Positions 1-8,306 of a DNA stretch of 64,000 nucleotides are shown one piece after another (positions within the stretch are counted from its first letter, which is position 1; every line of letters begins with the position of its first letter). The translations under genes and the position numbers were made by a program. Source of the stretch: Pseudomonadota bacterium (GTDB taxonomy: Bacteria; Pseudomonadota; Alphaproteobacteria; Rhizobiales; Rhizobiaceae); assembly GCA_023404095.1 (NCBI GenBank), contig JAEYDD010000072.1:1-64000 (forward strand), given 5' to 3'. The notes under the pieces are model-generated. The model was not told where the DNA came from, ran no database searches, and saw only the letters and a list, made by a program, of their open reading frames with translations.

Positions 1-142
1 TCTCGACGCTGAGGTCGTAGTACTTCAGGTCGATGTCGAGGTAGGGGTGGATCAGCTTTTCCTTGATGAACTGCCAGATGATGCGGGTCATCTCGTCGCC
101 GTCGAGCTCGACGACCGGATTTGCGACCTTGATCTTAGCCAT
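1..142 (-). CDS. icd: NADP-dependent isocitrate dehydrogenase, N-terminal part (cut by window edge)
   Basis: Only the first 47 codons are present; the gene runs off the left edge. The N-terminus reads MAKIKVANPVVELDGDEMTR, and the VVELDGDEMTRIIW block is the conserved start of dimeric NADP-dependent isocitrate dehydrogenases (the TCA-cycle enzyme making 2-oxoglutarate). The ATG lies at 140-142 on the complement and is preceded by GAGGAA with about 6 bases spacing, so the start is secure. It is transcribed away from the exported-protein gene at 427. Confidence 0.93.
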   Translation of the reverse strand, partial: MAKIKVANPVVELDGDEMTRIIWQFIKEKLIHPYLDIDLKYYDLSVE

Positions 143-162
143 GAAATTCCTCGCTGCCTGAT

Positions 163-177
163 GGGGCGAAAGGCCCC
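163..177. other. Small GC hairpin in the icd leader
   Basis: GGGGC and GCCCC flank a five-base loop (GAAAG) about 20 bases upstream of the icd start. No run of T follows on either strand, so it is not an obvious terminator. It could be a leader structure or chance in GC-rich DNA. The rest of 178-426 shows nothing I can name. Confidence 0.25.
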
Positions 178-426
178 GTTTCGTGAAAGGTTGGATCGTG
201 TGCGCCTATAGCATCGCGCGTGCGCAAGGCAAAGGCGGCGCGGCCCGCTGAGGGATTATTTTCCATTTCGCACGGCTTCGACTATGGTCCGCGCCGCCTC
301 GTCCCGGCTGCGTCGAAAATTGATTCGCGCCGCCGGAATTTGTCCCAATTGACGCTGTTAGGCTTGCCGCCTGACACATCACGATAGGGCCATCGGCCCG
401 ATAGCCGACCTGTTCGGGAGACGACC

Positions 427-1047
427 ATGATACGAATGAGCCTCGCTGCCGCCCTTCTCGCCCTGCCGTCGCTGGCCGTCGCCGCCGACGCGACCGCGCC
501 TGTGCGCGAAATCATGGATGTGGCGACAAAGAACTGGGCCGATGTGCCCGACGACAACACCTCGCCGCCCGACTATGTCGACTACTTCGACGATACCTTC
601 CTGTCGCGGCTCTACAGCAAGGATTTCGTCGCGAAGTATCGCGACGCCGCAAGGTATCCCGTGTTCGAGGACAGCGGCTCGCCGTTCGATTACGACGTCA
701 TTGCGATGGGGCAGGACGGCTGCTCCTTCAAGGATGTGAAGATCGAGGCGCAGCCGCCCGTCAACGGCATGACCGTGGTCAAGACAACCTTCGACAATAC
801 CTATTGCTTCGGCGAGCGCGAGCCGGACTGGAAGCCGGCGGAGGTGGATTTCAACGTCATCGAGGAGGACGGCCGCGCGGTGATCGACGACATTCTTCGT
901 CCGCAGGACGGCGATCCGGGCTCGTTGAAGGCGGAGATGCAGGAAATCAGCACGGAAGGGGCCTCCACGCCGCAGGATGGCGGCAGCGAGGAAGGTGCCG
1001 GCCAGGACGGCGCAGGTCAGGGCGGCACCGGACAGGACGGTCAGTAG
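427..1047 (+). CDS. Hypothetical exported protein with Gly/Gln/Asp-rich tail
   Basis: A 206-residue protein of unknown function. Residues 1-20 form a clear Sec signal peptide (short basic start, Ala/Leu-rich core, AVA-AD type cleavage), so it should be periplasmic or secreted. The middle is acidic and aromatic with two cysteines (in 'DGCSF' and 'NTYCFGE') that could form a disulfide. The last 25 residues are low complexity, built on GQDG-like units. A good ribosome site (GGGAG, six bases before the ATG) supports the start. It stands alone, divergent from icd. I do not recognise the family. Confidence 0.75.
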   Translation: MIRMSLAAALLALPSLAVAADATAPVREIMDVATKNWADVPDDNTSPPDYVDYFDDTFLSRLYSKDFVAKYRDAARYPVFEDSGSPFDYDVIAMGQDGCSFKDVKIEAQPPVNGMTVVKTTFDNTYCFGEREPDWKPAEVDFNVIEEDGRAVIDDILRPQDGDPGSLKAEMQEISTEGASTPQDGGSEEGAGQDGAGQGGTGQDGQ

Positions 1048-1152
1048 CCGCCGCGGGGAAGATGCCGGCCATGCCGCGTCACGGGGCACCTTCTCATTTC
1101 GCGCCATTTGTGCCAGTGAGGCCTCAAACCGGCGCGAAGGATTGAAGAAGGC

Positions 1153-1986
1153 ATGGCGGGTACGAACAGCGAGCGGCAACTGATTGCAGAGGGACCGGCG
1201 ATCATCCTGGTCCATCCGCAACTCGGCGAAAACATCGGCATGGTGGCGCGTGCCATGGCCAATTTCGGCCTTGCCGAACTGCGGCTCGTCAATCCGCGCG
1301 ATGGCTGGCCCAGCGAGAAGGCGATTTCGGCGGCCAGCAAGGCCGACCATGTGATCGCCGCGACCAAGGTGTTCTCCTCGCTGGAGGCGGCGGTCGCCGA
1401 CCTCAATTTTGTCTACGCCACGACGGCCCGTGACCGCTACGGCTACAAGGAAGTGCGCCCGCCGGTGGTGGCCGCCGAGACGCTGAGGACCCGGTTCCGG
1501 GCCGGGGAGGCGACCGGCATCCTGTTCGGGCGCGAACGCACCGGTTTGACCAACGAGGAAATCGCGCTCGCCGACGAACTCGTCACCTTTCCCGTCAATC
1601 CCGCCTTCGCTTCGCTCAATCTGGCGCAGGCCGTGCTCCTGATGAGCTATGAATGGATGAAGACGGGCATGGGCTCGCGCGAGGAGACGGCCTTTTCCGC
1701 CCTGCCGCAACGGCCGGCCAAAAAGGACGAACTGCAGGGCCTTTTCGACCATGTGGAGGAGGCGCTGGACGCACGCGGCTATTTCCGCCCCGCCGCCAAA
1801 AAGCCGAAATTGATCGAAAACCTGCGTTCCGCCCTGACCCGTCCCTCATTTACCGGTTCGGAGATCCAGGTCTTGCGCGGCATCGTCTCCTGTCTCGATC
1901 GTTTCACGCGGGATGAGCCACGCGGGACTCCATCGCCGAACCGCACCCGCAACAGAAGGCCGAAGGCCGAACGTGACGACGAATAG
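1153..1986 (+). CDS. trmJ: tRNA/rRNA 2'-O-methyltransferase of the SpoU/TrmJ type
   Basis: A 277-residue SPOUT methyltransferase. The N-terminus has the HPQLGENIGMVARAM block of the TrmJ subgroup, the middle has 'GILFGRERTGL' and 'NPAFASLNLAQAV' (the knotted SAM-binding segments), and the tail is a helical extension. TrmJ methylates the 2'-OH of the ribose at position 32 in the tRNA anticodon loop; that substrate is inferred from the family. The stop lies inside the start of murI, so the two genes are probably co-transcribed and translationally coupled. Confidence 0.88.
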   Translation: MAGTNSERQLIAEGPAIILVHPQLGENIGMVARAMANFGLAELRLVNPRDGWPSEKAISAASKADHVIAATKVFSSLEAAVADLNFVYATTARDRYGYKEVRPPVVAAETLRTRFRAGEATGILFGRERTGLTNEEIALADELVTFPVNPAFASLNLAQAVLLMSYEWMKTGMGSREETAFSALPQRPAKKDELQGLFDHVEEALDARGYFRPAAKKPKLIENLRSALTRPSFTGSEIQVLRGIVSCLDRFTRDEPRGTPSPNRTRNRRPKAERDDE

Positions 1987-2761
1987 CCCCAAGCCCATAC
2001 TGGTCTTCGACAGCGGCATCGGCGGGCTGACGGTGCTGCGCGAGGCGCGTGTGATGATGCCGGAGCGGCACTTCACCTATGTCGCCGATGACGCCGGGTT
2101 TCCCTATGGCGGCTGGGAGGAGGAAGCGCTGAAGAAGCGGATCGTCTCTCTGTTCGACAAGCTTCTTGCGCAGCACGACCCGGAAGTCTGCATCATCGCC
2201 TGCAACACCGCCTTCACGCTGGTTGGCGCGGATCTGCGCGCGGCCTTTCCGCAGATGCGCTTCGTCGGCACGGTGCCTGCGATCAAGCCTGCGGCAGAAC
2301 GCACCCGTTCCGGGCTCGTCTCGGTGCTGGCCACCCCCGGGACGGTCAGGCGTGCCTATACGCGCGACCTGATCCAGTCCTTCGCCAGCCAGTGTCATGT
2401 GCGGCTGGTGGGCTCGGAAAACCTCGCGCGCATGGCCGAAGCCTATATTCGCGGCGAGATCCTTTCGGACGAGGCTGTCCTTTCCGAGATCGCACAGTGC
2501 TTCATCGAGCAGCACGGCCGCAAGACCGACATCGTCGTGCTGGCCTGCACGCACTATCCGTTCATGGCCAACCTCTTTCGCAGGCTGGCGCCGTGGCCGG
2601 TGGACTGGCTGGACCCGGCCGAGGCGATCGCCCGCCAGGCACGGCGACTGGTGCCGGCGCTAGAAGCCATTGCGCCCGGCGAGGACGTGGCCGTCTTCAC
2701 CTCCGGCAATCCCGATTTTTCGACGAGGCGGCTGATGCAGGGCTTCGGGCTGCGGGTGTAG
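1973..2761 (+). CDS. murI: Glutamate racemase
   Basis: A 262-residue enzyme converting L- to D-glutamate for peptidoglycan. The substrate-binding block 'FDSGIGGLT' is at residues 12-20, and the two catalytic cysteines sit in 'ACNTA' (C77) and 'ACTHYPF' (C192). I chose the GTG at 1973, overlapping trmJ by 14 bases, because the family begins only a few residues before the FDSGIGG block. An in-frame ATG at 1913 would add 20 unconserved residues (HRRTAPATEGRR type) and is the alternative a gene caller may choose. Confidence 0.9.
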   Translation: MTTNSPKPILVFDSGIGGLTVLREARVMMPERHFTYVADDAGFPYGGWEEEALKKRIVSLFDKLLAQHDPEVCIIACNTAFTLVGADLRAAFPQMRFVGTVPAIKPAAERTRSGLVSVLATPGTVRRAYTRDLIQSFASQCHVRLVGSENLARMAEAYIRGEILSDEAVLSEIAQCFIEQHGRKTDIVVLACTHYPFMANLFRRLAPWPVDWLDPAEAIARQARRLVPALEAIAPGEDVAVFTSGNPDFSTRRLMQGFGLRV

Positions 2762-2895
2762 TGTCGGGCGAGGCGAAAGCTTCCTGTGGGTTTTGCATTT
2801 GGGGTCCCCGCAGGGGCGCTCTTTCATGCTAGGTCTTCGCCGTTTTTCCCGGCCACGCGCGCCGGACGAATCGTTTGGTTGGGCACGAGGGTCGC

Positions 2896-4410
2896 ATGAA
2901 GGTCGGCATCGACATGGGAACGGCGCAGGGCGGCGCGCCGGCCGCGCTCGATATCGAGGAGTTGCTTGCGACTCGTCTTCTCGTCCAGGGTAATTCCGGC
3001 TCGGGCAAGTCGCATCTGTTGCGGCGCCTGCTGGAGCAGTCGGCGCCGTGGGTGCAGCAGTGCATCATCGATCCCGAGGGTGATTTCGTTACGCTGGCGG
3101 ACAAGTTCGGCCACATCGTCGTCGAGGGCGAGCGCACCGATGCCGAACTGGTCGGCATCGCCACCCGTATCCGCCAGCACCGCGTCTCCTGCGTCCTGTC
3201 GCTCGAGGGGCTCGAGGTGGAACAGCAGATGCGCACCGCCGGCATCTTCCTCAACGCGATGTTCGATGCCGACCGCGACTACTGGTATCCCGTTCTCGTC
3301 GTGGTCGACGAAGCGCAGATGTTTGCGCCGTCTGTTGCTGGCGACGTCGGCGAGGAGGCGCGCAAGCTTTCGCTCGGCGCCATGACCAACCTGATGTGCC
3401 GTGGGCGAAAGCGAGGCCTTGCCGGCGTGATCGCCACCCAGCGCCTTGCCAAGCTCGCCAAGAACGTCGCCGCCGAGGCCTCCAACTTCCTGATGGGGCG
3501 CACCTTCCTCGATATCGACATGGCACGTGCGGCCGATCTTCTCGGCATGGACCGCCGCCAGGCGGAAATGTTCCGCGACCTGAAACGCGGCTCCTTCGTC
3601 GCACTCGGACCGGCCCTCTCGCGCCGGCCGCTTGCGGTGACGATCGGTGCGGTCGAGACCTCGGCCCGCTCGACCAGCCCTAAACTGATGCCGCTGCCGG
3701 AAGCGCCGGAGGATGTCGCCGACCTGATCTTCACGCCGGATCCCGAGGAATTCACGCGTCCGATCGTGCGCCGGGCCCCGCCGCAGCCGCGGCCGACGAC
3801 CGACATTCTCGCGGAATTGTCGCGCGCGCGGCCCGAACCCGTGGCGGTCGAGACAGCCCGGCCCGCGGCCCCCGAAATGCCCGCCGAGGAGCGCGAGGCG
3901 ATGCTCGATCACGTGCTGGCCGAGATCCTCGACAATCCCGGCGCAGCCTTTCGTGCGGACGCAGAGCTGTTCCAGGATTTTCTCGTGCGCTGCCGCATTC
4001 GTCGCGTGCCCGGGGCGCCGCTGTCGCTTCCGGCATTCCGCCGCAAGATGGCGGTGGCCCGCTCCGGCGTCGATGCCGAGACGGCTGCGACTGAGGTCTG
4101 GCAGACCGCGCTCGACCTCTCCCGCCAGGTGAGCGAAGACCTGCAGGGTGTATTCCTGCTGGTGGCGCAATCGGCGGTACGAGGGCTCGCCTGCCCGTCG
4201 GACGCGATGATCGCGCGCGCCTACGGCACGCATTCGGCGCGCCGCGCGCGCCGGCTGCTCGGCTATTTCGAGGAGCAGGGGCTCGTCGTCGTCCACAGCG
4301 ACATCGCGGGTCACCGCATCGTCGCTTTCCCGGATCTCGCTTGCGAAACGGCGCCGGGAGATCCGAACGCGTCGGACCCCGGCGCCGATTCCCGCGCCGC
4401 TGCGGAGTAG
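2896..4410 (+). CDS. HerA/DUF87-type P-loop ATPase
   Basis: A 504-residue cytoplasmic ATPase. Walker A (GNSGSGKS) is at residues 32-39 and Walker B (VLVVVDEAQ) at about 133-141, followed by 'CRGRKRGLAGVIATQR', typical of the HerA/FtsK-like DUF87 group of DNA translocases. The region from about 280 to 340 is proline-rich linker. The last 60 residues (YGTHSARRARRLLGYF...) look like a winged-helix DNA-binding fold. No NurA nuclease partner is adjacent. The ATG at 2896 has GAGG five bases upstream; an in-frame TTG at 2875 is less likely. It converges with terC, only 3 bases between stop codons. The biological role is unknown. Confidence 0.8.
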   Translation: MKVGIDMGTAQGGAPAALDIEELLATRLLVQGNSGSGKSHLLRRLLEQSAPWVQQCIIDPEGDFVTLADKFGHIVVEGERTDAELVGIATRIRQHRVSCVLSLEGLEVEQQMRTAGIFLNAMFDADRDYWYPVLVVVDEAQMFAPSVAGDVGEEARKLSLGAMTNLMCRGRKRGLAGVIATQRLAKLAKNVAAEASNFLMGRTFLDIDMARAADLLGMDRRQAEMFRDLKRGSFVALGPALSRRPLAVTIGAVETSARSTSPKLMPLPEAPEDVADLIFTPDPEEFTRPIVRRAPPQPRPTTDILAELSRARPEPVAVETARPAAPEMPAEEREAMLDHVLAEILDNPGAAFRADAELFQDFLVRCRIRRVPGAPLSLPAFRRKMAVARSGVDAETAATEVWQTALDLSRQVSEDLQGVFLLVAQSAVRGLACPSDAMIARAYGTHSARRARRLLGYFEEQGLVVVHSDIAGHRIVAFPDLACETAPGDPNASDPGADSRAAAE

Positions 4411-4413
4411 GGC

Positions 4414-5406
4414 TTACGCCTCTTCCGTCAGGGGCTTTGCGTCGTCGTTGCGGGTGGCCCACAGCGAGCCGACGATGCCGGCGGCAAGGATCGCGACGGT
4501 GACAGCAAGGGAGATCATCGGCGGGATCTTGGCGAGACCCAGCATGTCGGCCACGAAGATCTTCGAGCCAATGAAGATCAGCACGGTCGCCAGCGCATAT
4601 TTCAGATAGGCAAAGCGGTGGATCAGGGCGGAGAGCGCGAAATAGAGCGCCCGAAGGCCGAGGATCGCAAAGATGTTCGACGTGTAGACGATGAACGGAT
4701 CGGTGGTGATCGCGAAGATCGCCGGGATCGAATCGACGGCGAAGACGAGGTCGGCGAATTCGACCAGCACCAGCGCCAGCAGGAGCGGGGTTACGAAGGT
4801 GCGCACGCGGCCGGTCTTCTCGTCGGCCTGGCGCACGAGGAAGCGGTCGCCATGCAGCCGGTCGGTGACGGGTAGACGGCGGCGCAGGAGTTTCAGCAGC
4901 GGGTTATTGGCAACGTCATAGGCCTCTTCCGACGAGAAAAGCATCTTGATGCCGGTGAAGACGAGGAAGGCTGCGAAGAGATAAAGTACCCAGCCGTAGT
5001 TTTCGACGACGGCCGCACCCGCGCCGATCATGATGCCGCGCAGCACGATGACGCCGAGGATGCCGTAGAGCAGGACGCGGTGCTGGTAATGGCGGGGAAT
5101 GGCGAAATAGCCGAAGATCATCGCGATGACGAAGATATTGTCCATCGCGAGGCTCTTCTCGACGACGAAGCCGGTCAGATACTCGATGCCGGCCTGCTGG
5201 CCGGACTGAAGCCAGACGAAGCCGCCGAAGGCGAGACCGAGCATGATGTAGAAGGCGGAGAGAAAAAGGCTCTCACGAATGCCGATCTCCTTGTTTTCCT
5301 TGTGGAGAACGCCAAGATCAAGGGCAAGGAGGGCGAGAACGATCACAAGGAAGGAGAGCCACATCCAAACGGCGGTCCCCTGGAAGTCGTGCATAAGAAA
5401 ATCCAT
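4414..5406 (-). CDS. TerC/Alx family integral membrane protein
   Basis: A 330-residue membrane protein with about nine hydrophobic segments. It carries the TerC signatures 'VVEKSLAMDNIFVIAMIF' and 'VEFADLVFAVDSIPAIFAIT', whose acidic residues lie inside membrane helices. TerC/Alx proteins are linked to manganese efflux and metal resistance; substrate here is inference. I start at the ATG at 5406 (MDFLMHDF..., preceded by AGGAAA), not the in-frame ATG at 5463, because the extra 19 residues are unlike the family and overlap a structured leader. The gene converges with the HerA-like ATPase. Confidence 0.88.
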   Translation of the reverse strand: MDFLMHDFQGTAVWMWLSFLVIVLALLALDLGVLHKENKEIGIRESLFLSAFYIMLGLAFGGFVWLQSGQQAGIEYLTGFVVEKSLAMDNIFVIAMIFGYFAIPRHYQHRVLLYGILGVIVLRGIMIGAGAAVVENYGWVLYLFAAFLVFTGIKMLFSSEEAYDVANNPLLKLLRRRLPVTDRLHGDRFLVRQADEKTGRVRTFVTPLLLALVLVEFADLVFAVDSIPAIFAITTDPFIVYTSNIFAILGLRALYFALSALIHRFAYLKYALATVLIFIGSKIFVADMLGLAKIPPMISLAVTVAILAAGIVGSLWATRNDDAKPLTEEA

Positions 5407-5421
5407 GAAAGGGTTTCCTAC

Positions 5422-5468
5422 GCCGGATATGTTGATGTTTGCAGCTCCGACATCACGGGTCATCCGGC
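5422..5468 (-). promoter_or_regulatory. Structured leader upstream of the TerC-family gene
   Basis: On the reverse strand GCCGGAT (5468-5462) pairs with ATCCGGC (5428-5422), and inside it GATGT pairs with ACATC. The loop on the 3' side contains TCAACATA, which recalls the AACAUA stretch of the yybP-ykoY manganese riboswitch common before alx/terC genes. The hallmark GGGGAGUAG segment is not present, so I do not call that riboswitch. The element ends about 15 bases before the TerC start and could control translation. Confidence 0.35.
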
Positions 5469-5540
5469 TTCACACGTCAGAGGGGCCCGGCGCTGCGTGA
5501 GGCGGCAGATAGTGGCGGGGCCTTGTGTCCGCAAGATGCG

Positions 5541-5569
5541 TTGACATTCTTGTGAAAACGTCCTAGAGA
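5541..5569 (+). promoter_or_regulatory. Possible sigma-70-type promoter for rpsD
   Basis: TTGACA at 5541-5546 is followed after 16-17 bases by CTAGAG/TAGAGA. The -35 is a perfect match, the -10 weak. It sits in the 336-base gap between the divergent terC and rpsD genes, about 170 bases before rpsD. The long leader contains a direct repeat of GATCCGG near 5697-5718; I see no other nameable feature in the gap apart from the terC leader. Confidence 0.3.
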
Positions 5570-5742
5570 CGCGCCCAACGCCGGGCAGAAATGTCCGGTG
5601 TTTCATTTGACATGTCCCGTGGTTTCTCCGGTCGCGTATCGTGAGGAACCTGTCAGAAAGCCGAGAACGGCATTCAGAGGAGGGCGTGTTTCCTTGATCC
5701 GGATTGGTAACGATCCGGTGTAACAGTGTGAAAGGAAATGCG

Positions 5743-6360
5743 ATGAGCAAGCGCGCTTCATCCAAGTACAAAATCGACCGCCGTATGGGCGAGAACATCT
5801 GGGGCCGTCCGAAGTCCCCGGTCAACCGCCGCGAATACGGCCCGGGCCAGCACGGCCAGCGCCGCAAGTCCAAGCTCTCCGACTTCGGCGTGCAGCTGCG
5901 CGCCAAGCAGAAGCTCAAGGGCTACTACGGCGACCTGCGCGAAAAGCAGTTCCGCGCCACCTACGAGGAAGCCAACCGCCGCAAGGGCGACACCGGCGAG
6001 AACCTGATCGGCCTGCTCGAGTCGCGTCTCGACGCGATCGTCTACCGCGCCAAGTTCGTCCCGACGGTCTTCGCTGCTCGCCAGTTCGTCAACCACGGCC
6101 ACGTCAAGGTCAACGGCGTTCGCGTCAACATCGGTTCCTACCGCTGCAAGGCTGGCGACGTCATCGAAGTTCGCGAGAAGTCCAAGCAGCTCGTATCGGT
6201 TCTGGAATCGGTCCAGCTCGCAGAGCGTGACGTTCCGGACTACATCGAAGTCGACCACAACAAGATGGTTGCGACCTTCGCACGCGTTCCGGGCCTCTCT
6301 GACGTACCGTACCCGGTCGTAATGGAACCGAACTTGGTCGTCGAATTCTATTCGCGCTAA
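5743..6360 (+). CDS. rpsD: 30S ribosomal protein S4
   Basis: A 205-residue primary rRNA-binding protein of the small subunit, full length for alphaproteobacteria. The N-terminus (MSKRASSKYKIDRRMGENIW) and 'NRREYGPGQHGQRRK' are characteristic, and the S4 RNA-binding domain spans about residues 90-150 (ESRLDAIVYRA... to ...VIEVREKS). It lacks the four-Cys zinc site of some S4 proteins. The ATG at 5743 is preceded by AAAGGAAATGCG. It is monocistronic, with a strong terminator 26 bases after the stop. Codon use is strongly biased to C-ending codons, as expected for high expression. Confidence 0.98.
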   Translation: MSKRASSKYKIDRRMGENIWGRPKSPVNRREYGPGQHGQRRKSKLSDFGVQLRAKQKLKGYYGDLREKQFRATYEEANRRKGDTGENLIGLLESRLDAIVYRAKFVPTVFAARQFVNHGHVKVNGVRVNIGSYRCKAGDVIEVREKSKQLVSVLESVQLAERDVPDYIEVDHNKMVATFARVPGLSDVPYPVVMEPNLVVEFYSR

Positions 6361-6386
6361 TTTCGGCCAAGAGCCTATCGAATACG

Positions 6387-6415
6387 AAAGCCGCCCCGAA
6401 ACGGGCGGCTTTTTT
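6387..6415 (+). terminator. Rho-independent terminator of rpsD
   Basis: AAAGCCGCCC and GGGCGGCTTT form a 10-pair stem around loop CGAAAC, followed by six T (6410-6415). It lies directly after rpsD and before glsA. Confidence 0.9.
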
Positions 6416-6448
6416 GTCATACGCGGCCTGAAATCGGAGGATTGCCGC

Positions 6449-7378
6449 ATGCGGGACCTGCAGACGATCGTCGGCGAAATACATCGCGAGCTGTCGCCGC
6501 GCTTCGGTGAAGGACGCGTGGCGGACTACATTCCGCAGCTGGCAAGGGTCCGGCCGGACCGGTTCGGCATTGCGGTTCAGACGGTCGACGGCGGCGTCCA
6601 TCTTGCCGGCGACGCGGACGTCTCGTTTTCCATCCAGAGCATCTCGAAGGTATTCACGCTGACGATCGCGCTTGGCAAGCTCGGCGATGCGATCTGGAAG
6701 CGGGTGGGACGGGAGCCTTCCGGCACTGCGTTCAATTCGATCGTGCAGCTGGAGCGCGAGGCAGGCATTCCGCGCAATCCCTTCATCAATGCGGGGGCGC
6801 TTGCCATCACCGACCTTCTGCTTGCCGGCCATCCGCCGAAGGAGGCCATCGGCGAGATCCTGCGATTCGTGCGTTACCTCGCCGACGACGAGGACATCGT
6901 TATCGATCACGAGGTGGCCCGCTCGGAGGCTGCAACAGGATACCGCAATGCTGCGCTTGCGAATTTCATGCGTTCGTTCGACCGGCTGAACCATCCCGTC
7001 GACCATGTGCTCGGCGTCTACTTCCACCAGTGCGCCATCGCCATGAGTTGCCGGCAGCTCGCGCGTGCCGGTCTTTATCTGGCCGCCGGCGGCAGCAATC
7101 CGCTGACCGGCCATCGCGTCGTCTCGCGCCAGCGCGCGCGACGCATCAACGCGCTGATGCTGACCTGCGGACATTATGACGGATCCGGCGACTTCGCCTA
7201 CCACGTGGGCCTTCCGGGCAAGAGCGGCGTCGGCGGGGGAATTCTCGCCATCGCACCCGGCAATGCCTCCATTGCGGTCTGGTCGCCAGGGCTCAACGAC
7301 GTTGGCAACTCCGCTCTCGGGACGATCGCCCTGGAAATGCTGGCTGCGCGCACCGGCTGGTCGGTTTTTGGCGCTTGA
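6449..7378 (+). CDS. glsA: Glutaminase A
   Basis: A 309-residue enzyme of the serine-dependent beta-lactamase-like fold, hydrolysing glutamine to glutamate and ammonia. The catalytic S-x-x-K motif is 'SISK' (S64, K67) in 'FSIQSISKVFTL'. 'NPFINAGALA', 'RNAALANFM' and the C-terminal 'SGVGGGILAI' block are family hallmarks. Length matches bacterial GlsA. A GGAGG at 6437-6441 supports the ATG. It is followed after 55 bases by ttcA. Confidence 0.93.
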   Translation: MRDLQTIVGEIHRELSPRFGEGRVADYIPQLARVRPDRFGIAVQTVDGGVHLAGDADVSFSIQSISKVFTLTIALGKLGDAIWKRVGREPSGTAFNSIVQLEREAGIPRNPFINAGALAITDLLLAGHPPKEAIGEILRFVRYLADDEDIVIDHEVARSEAATGYRNAALANFMRSFDRLNHPVDHVLGVYFHQCAIAMSCRQLARAGLYLAAGGSNPLTGHRVVSRQRARRINALMLTCGHYDGSGDFAYHVGLPGKSGVGGGILAIAPGNASIAVWSPGLNDVGNSALGTIALEMLAARTGWSVFGA

Positions 7379-7433
7379 TTGTCGCGCCCGTTCGGGGCAT
7401 TCCAACGCGGACGACTTAACGACGGAAGCTTTG

Positions 7434-8306
7434 ATGACGCTCGCGCTCAGGACCGAGGAAGAGGCCGACGATGGCGGCCCGCGCCACCCGCTGTTTTCCG
7501 ATGCGCCCTCGTCGGTCTCCTTCAATAAGCTGCGCAAAAGGCTGCTGCGGCAGGTGCGACAGGCGATCGACGACTTTGACATGCTGAAGGGCCAGAAGCG
7601 CTGGCTGGTCGGTGTGTCCGGCGGCAAGGACAGCTACAGCCTTCTGGCGCTGCTGATGGATCTGAAATGGCGGGGTCTCCTGCCGGTCGAACTGATCGCC
7701 TGCAATCTCGACCAGGGCCAGCCGAATTTTCCAAAGCACGTATTGCCGGACTATCTTTCCTCGATCGGGGTCGAGCACAGGATCGAATACCGGGATACCT
7801 ATTCGATCGTGAAGGAGAAGGTGCCGCAGGGGGCGACCTACTGCTCTCTCTGCTCGCGGCTCAGGCGCGGCAATCTCTATCGCATCGCCCGTGAGGAGGG
7901 ATGCGACGCGCTGGTGCTCGGCCATCACCGGGAGGACATCCTCGAGACCTTTTTCATGAATTTCTTCCATGGCGGCCGGCTGGCCTCGATGCCGGCCAAA
8001 CTTCTCAACGACGACGGCGACCTGATGGTGCTCCGTCCGCTCGCCTATGCGGCAGAGGACGACCTGGCGAAGTTCGCCGCCGCCATGCGCTTTCCGATCA
8101 TTCCCTGCGACCTGTGCGGCTCCCAGGACGGGCTGCAGCGCAATGCGATGAAGGCCATGCTGGCCGACATCGAGACGCGCATGCCGGGGCGCAAGGACAC
8201 CATGCTGCGGGCGCTTTCGCACGTGAACCCCTCCCATCTGCTCGATCCCAAGCTGTTCGATTTTTCCTCGCTTGCAACGGTACCTTCAAATGACGATCAA
8301 CTTTGA
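7434..8306 (+). CDS. ttcA: tRNA 2-thiocytidine(32) synthetase
   Basis: A 290-residue cytoplasmic enzyme that thiolates cytidine 32 of certain tRNAs using an Fe-S cluster. The PP-loop ATP site SGGKDS is at residues 62-67, and the two Cys pairs of the TtcA family are C137/C140 (CSLC) and C225/C228 (CDLC). 'LGHHREDILETFFMN' is also typical. The start is the ATG at 7434; the in-frame ORF extends upstream but only through glsA. The 3' end overlaps the next gene by 17 bases, implying co-transcription. Confidence 0.92.
   Translation: MTLALRTEEEADDGGPRHPLFSDAPSSVSFNKLRKRLLRQVRQAIDDFDMLKGQKRWLVGVSGGKDSYSLLALLMDLKWRGLLPVELIACNLDQGQPNFPKHVLPDYLSSIGVEHRIEYRDTYSIVKEKVPQGATYCSLCSRLRRGNLYRIAREEGCDALVLGHHREDILETFFMNFFHGGRLASMPAKLLNDDGDLMVLRPLAYAAEDDLAKFAAAMRFPIIPCDLCGSQDGLQRNAMKAMLADIETRMPGRKDTMLRALSHVNPSHLLDPKLFDFSSLATVPSNDDQL

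Noticed and set aside
2824..4314. 496-codon reverse open frame opposite the HerA-like ATPase
   Set aside because: No recognisable domain; the forward frame has both Walker motifs.
5422..5468. yybP-ykoY manganese riboswitch before the TerC gene
   Set aside because: Only TCAACATA resembles the class; the diagnostic GGGGAGUAG is missing. Kept as an unnamed structured leader.
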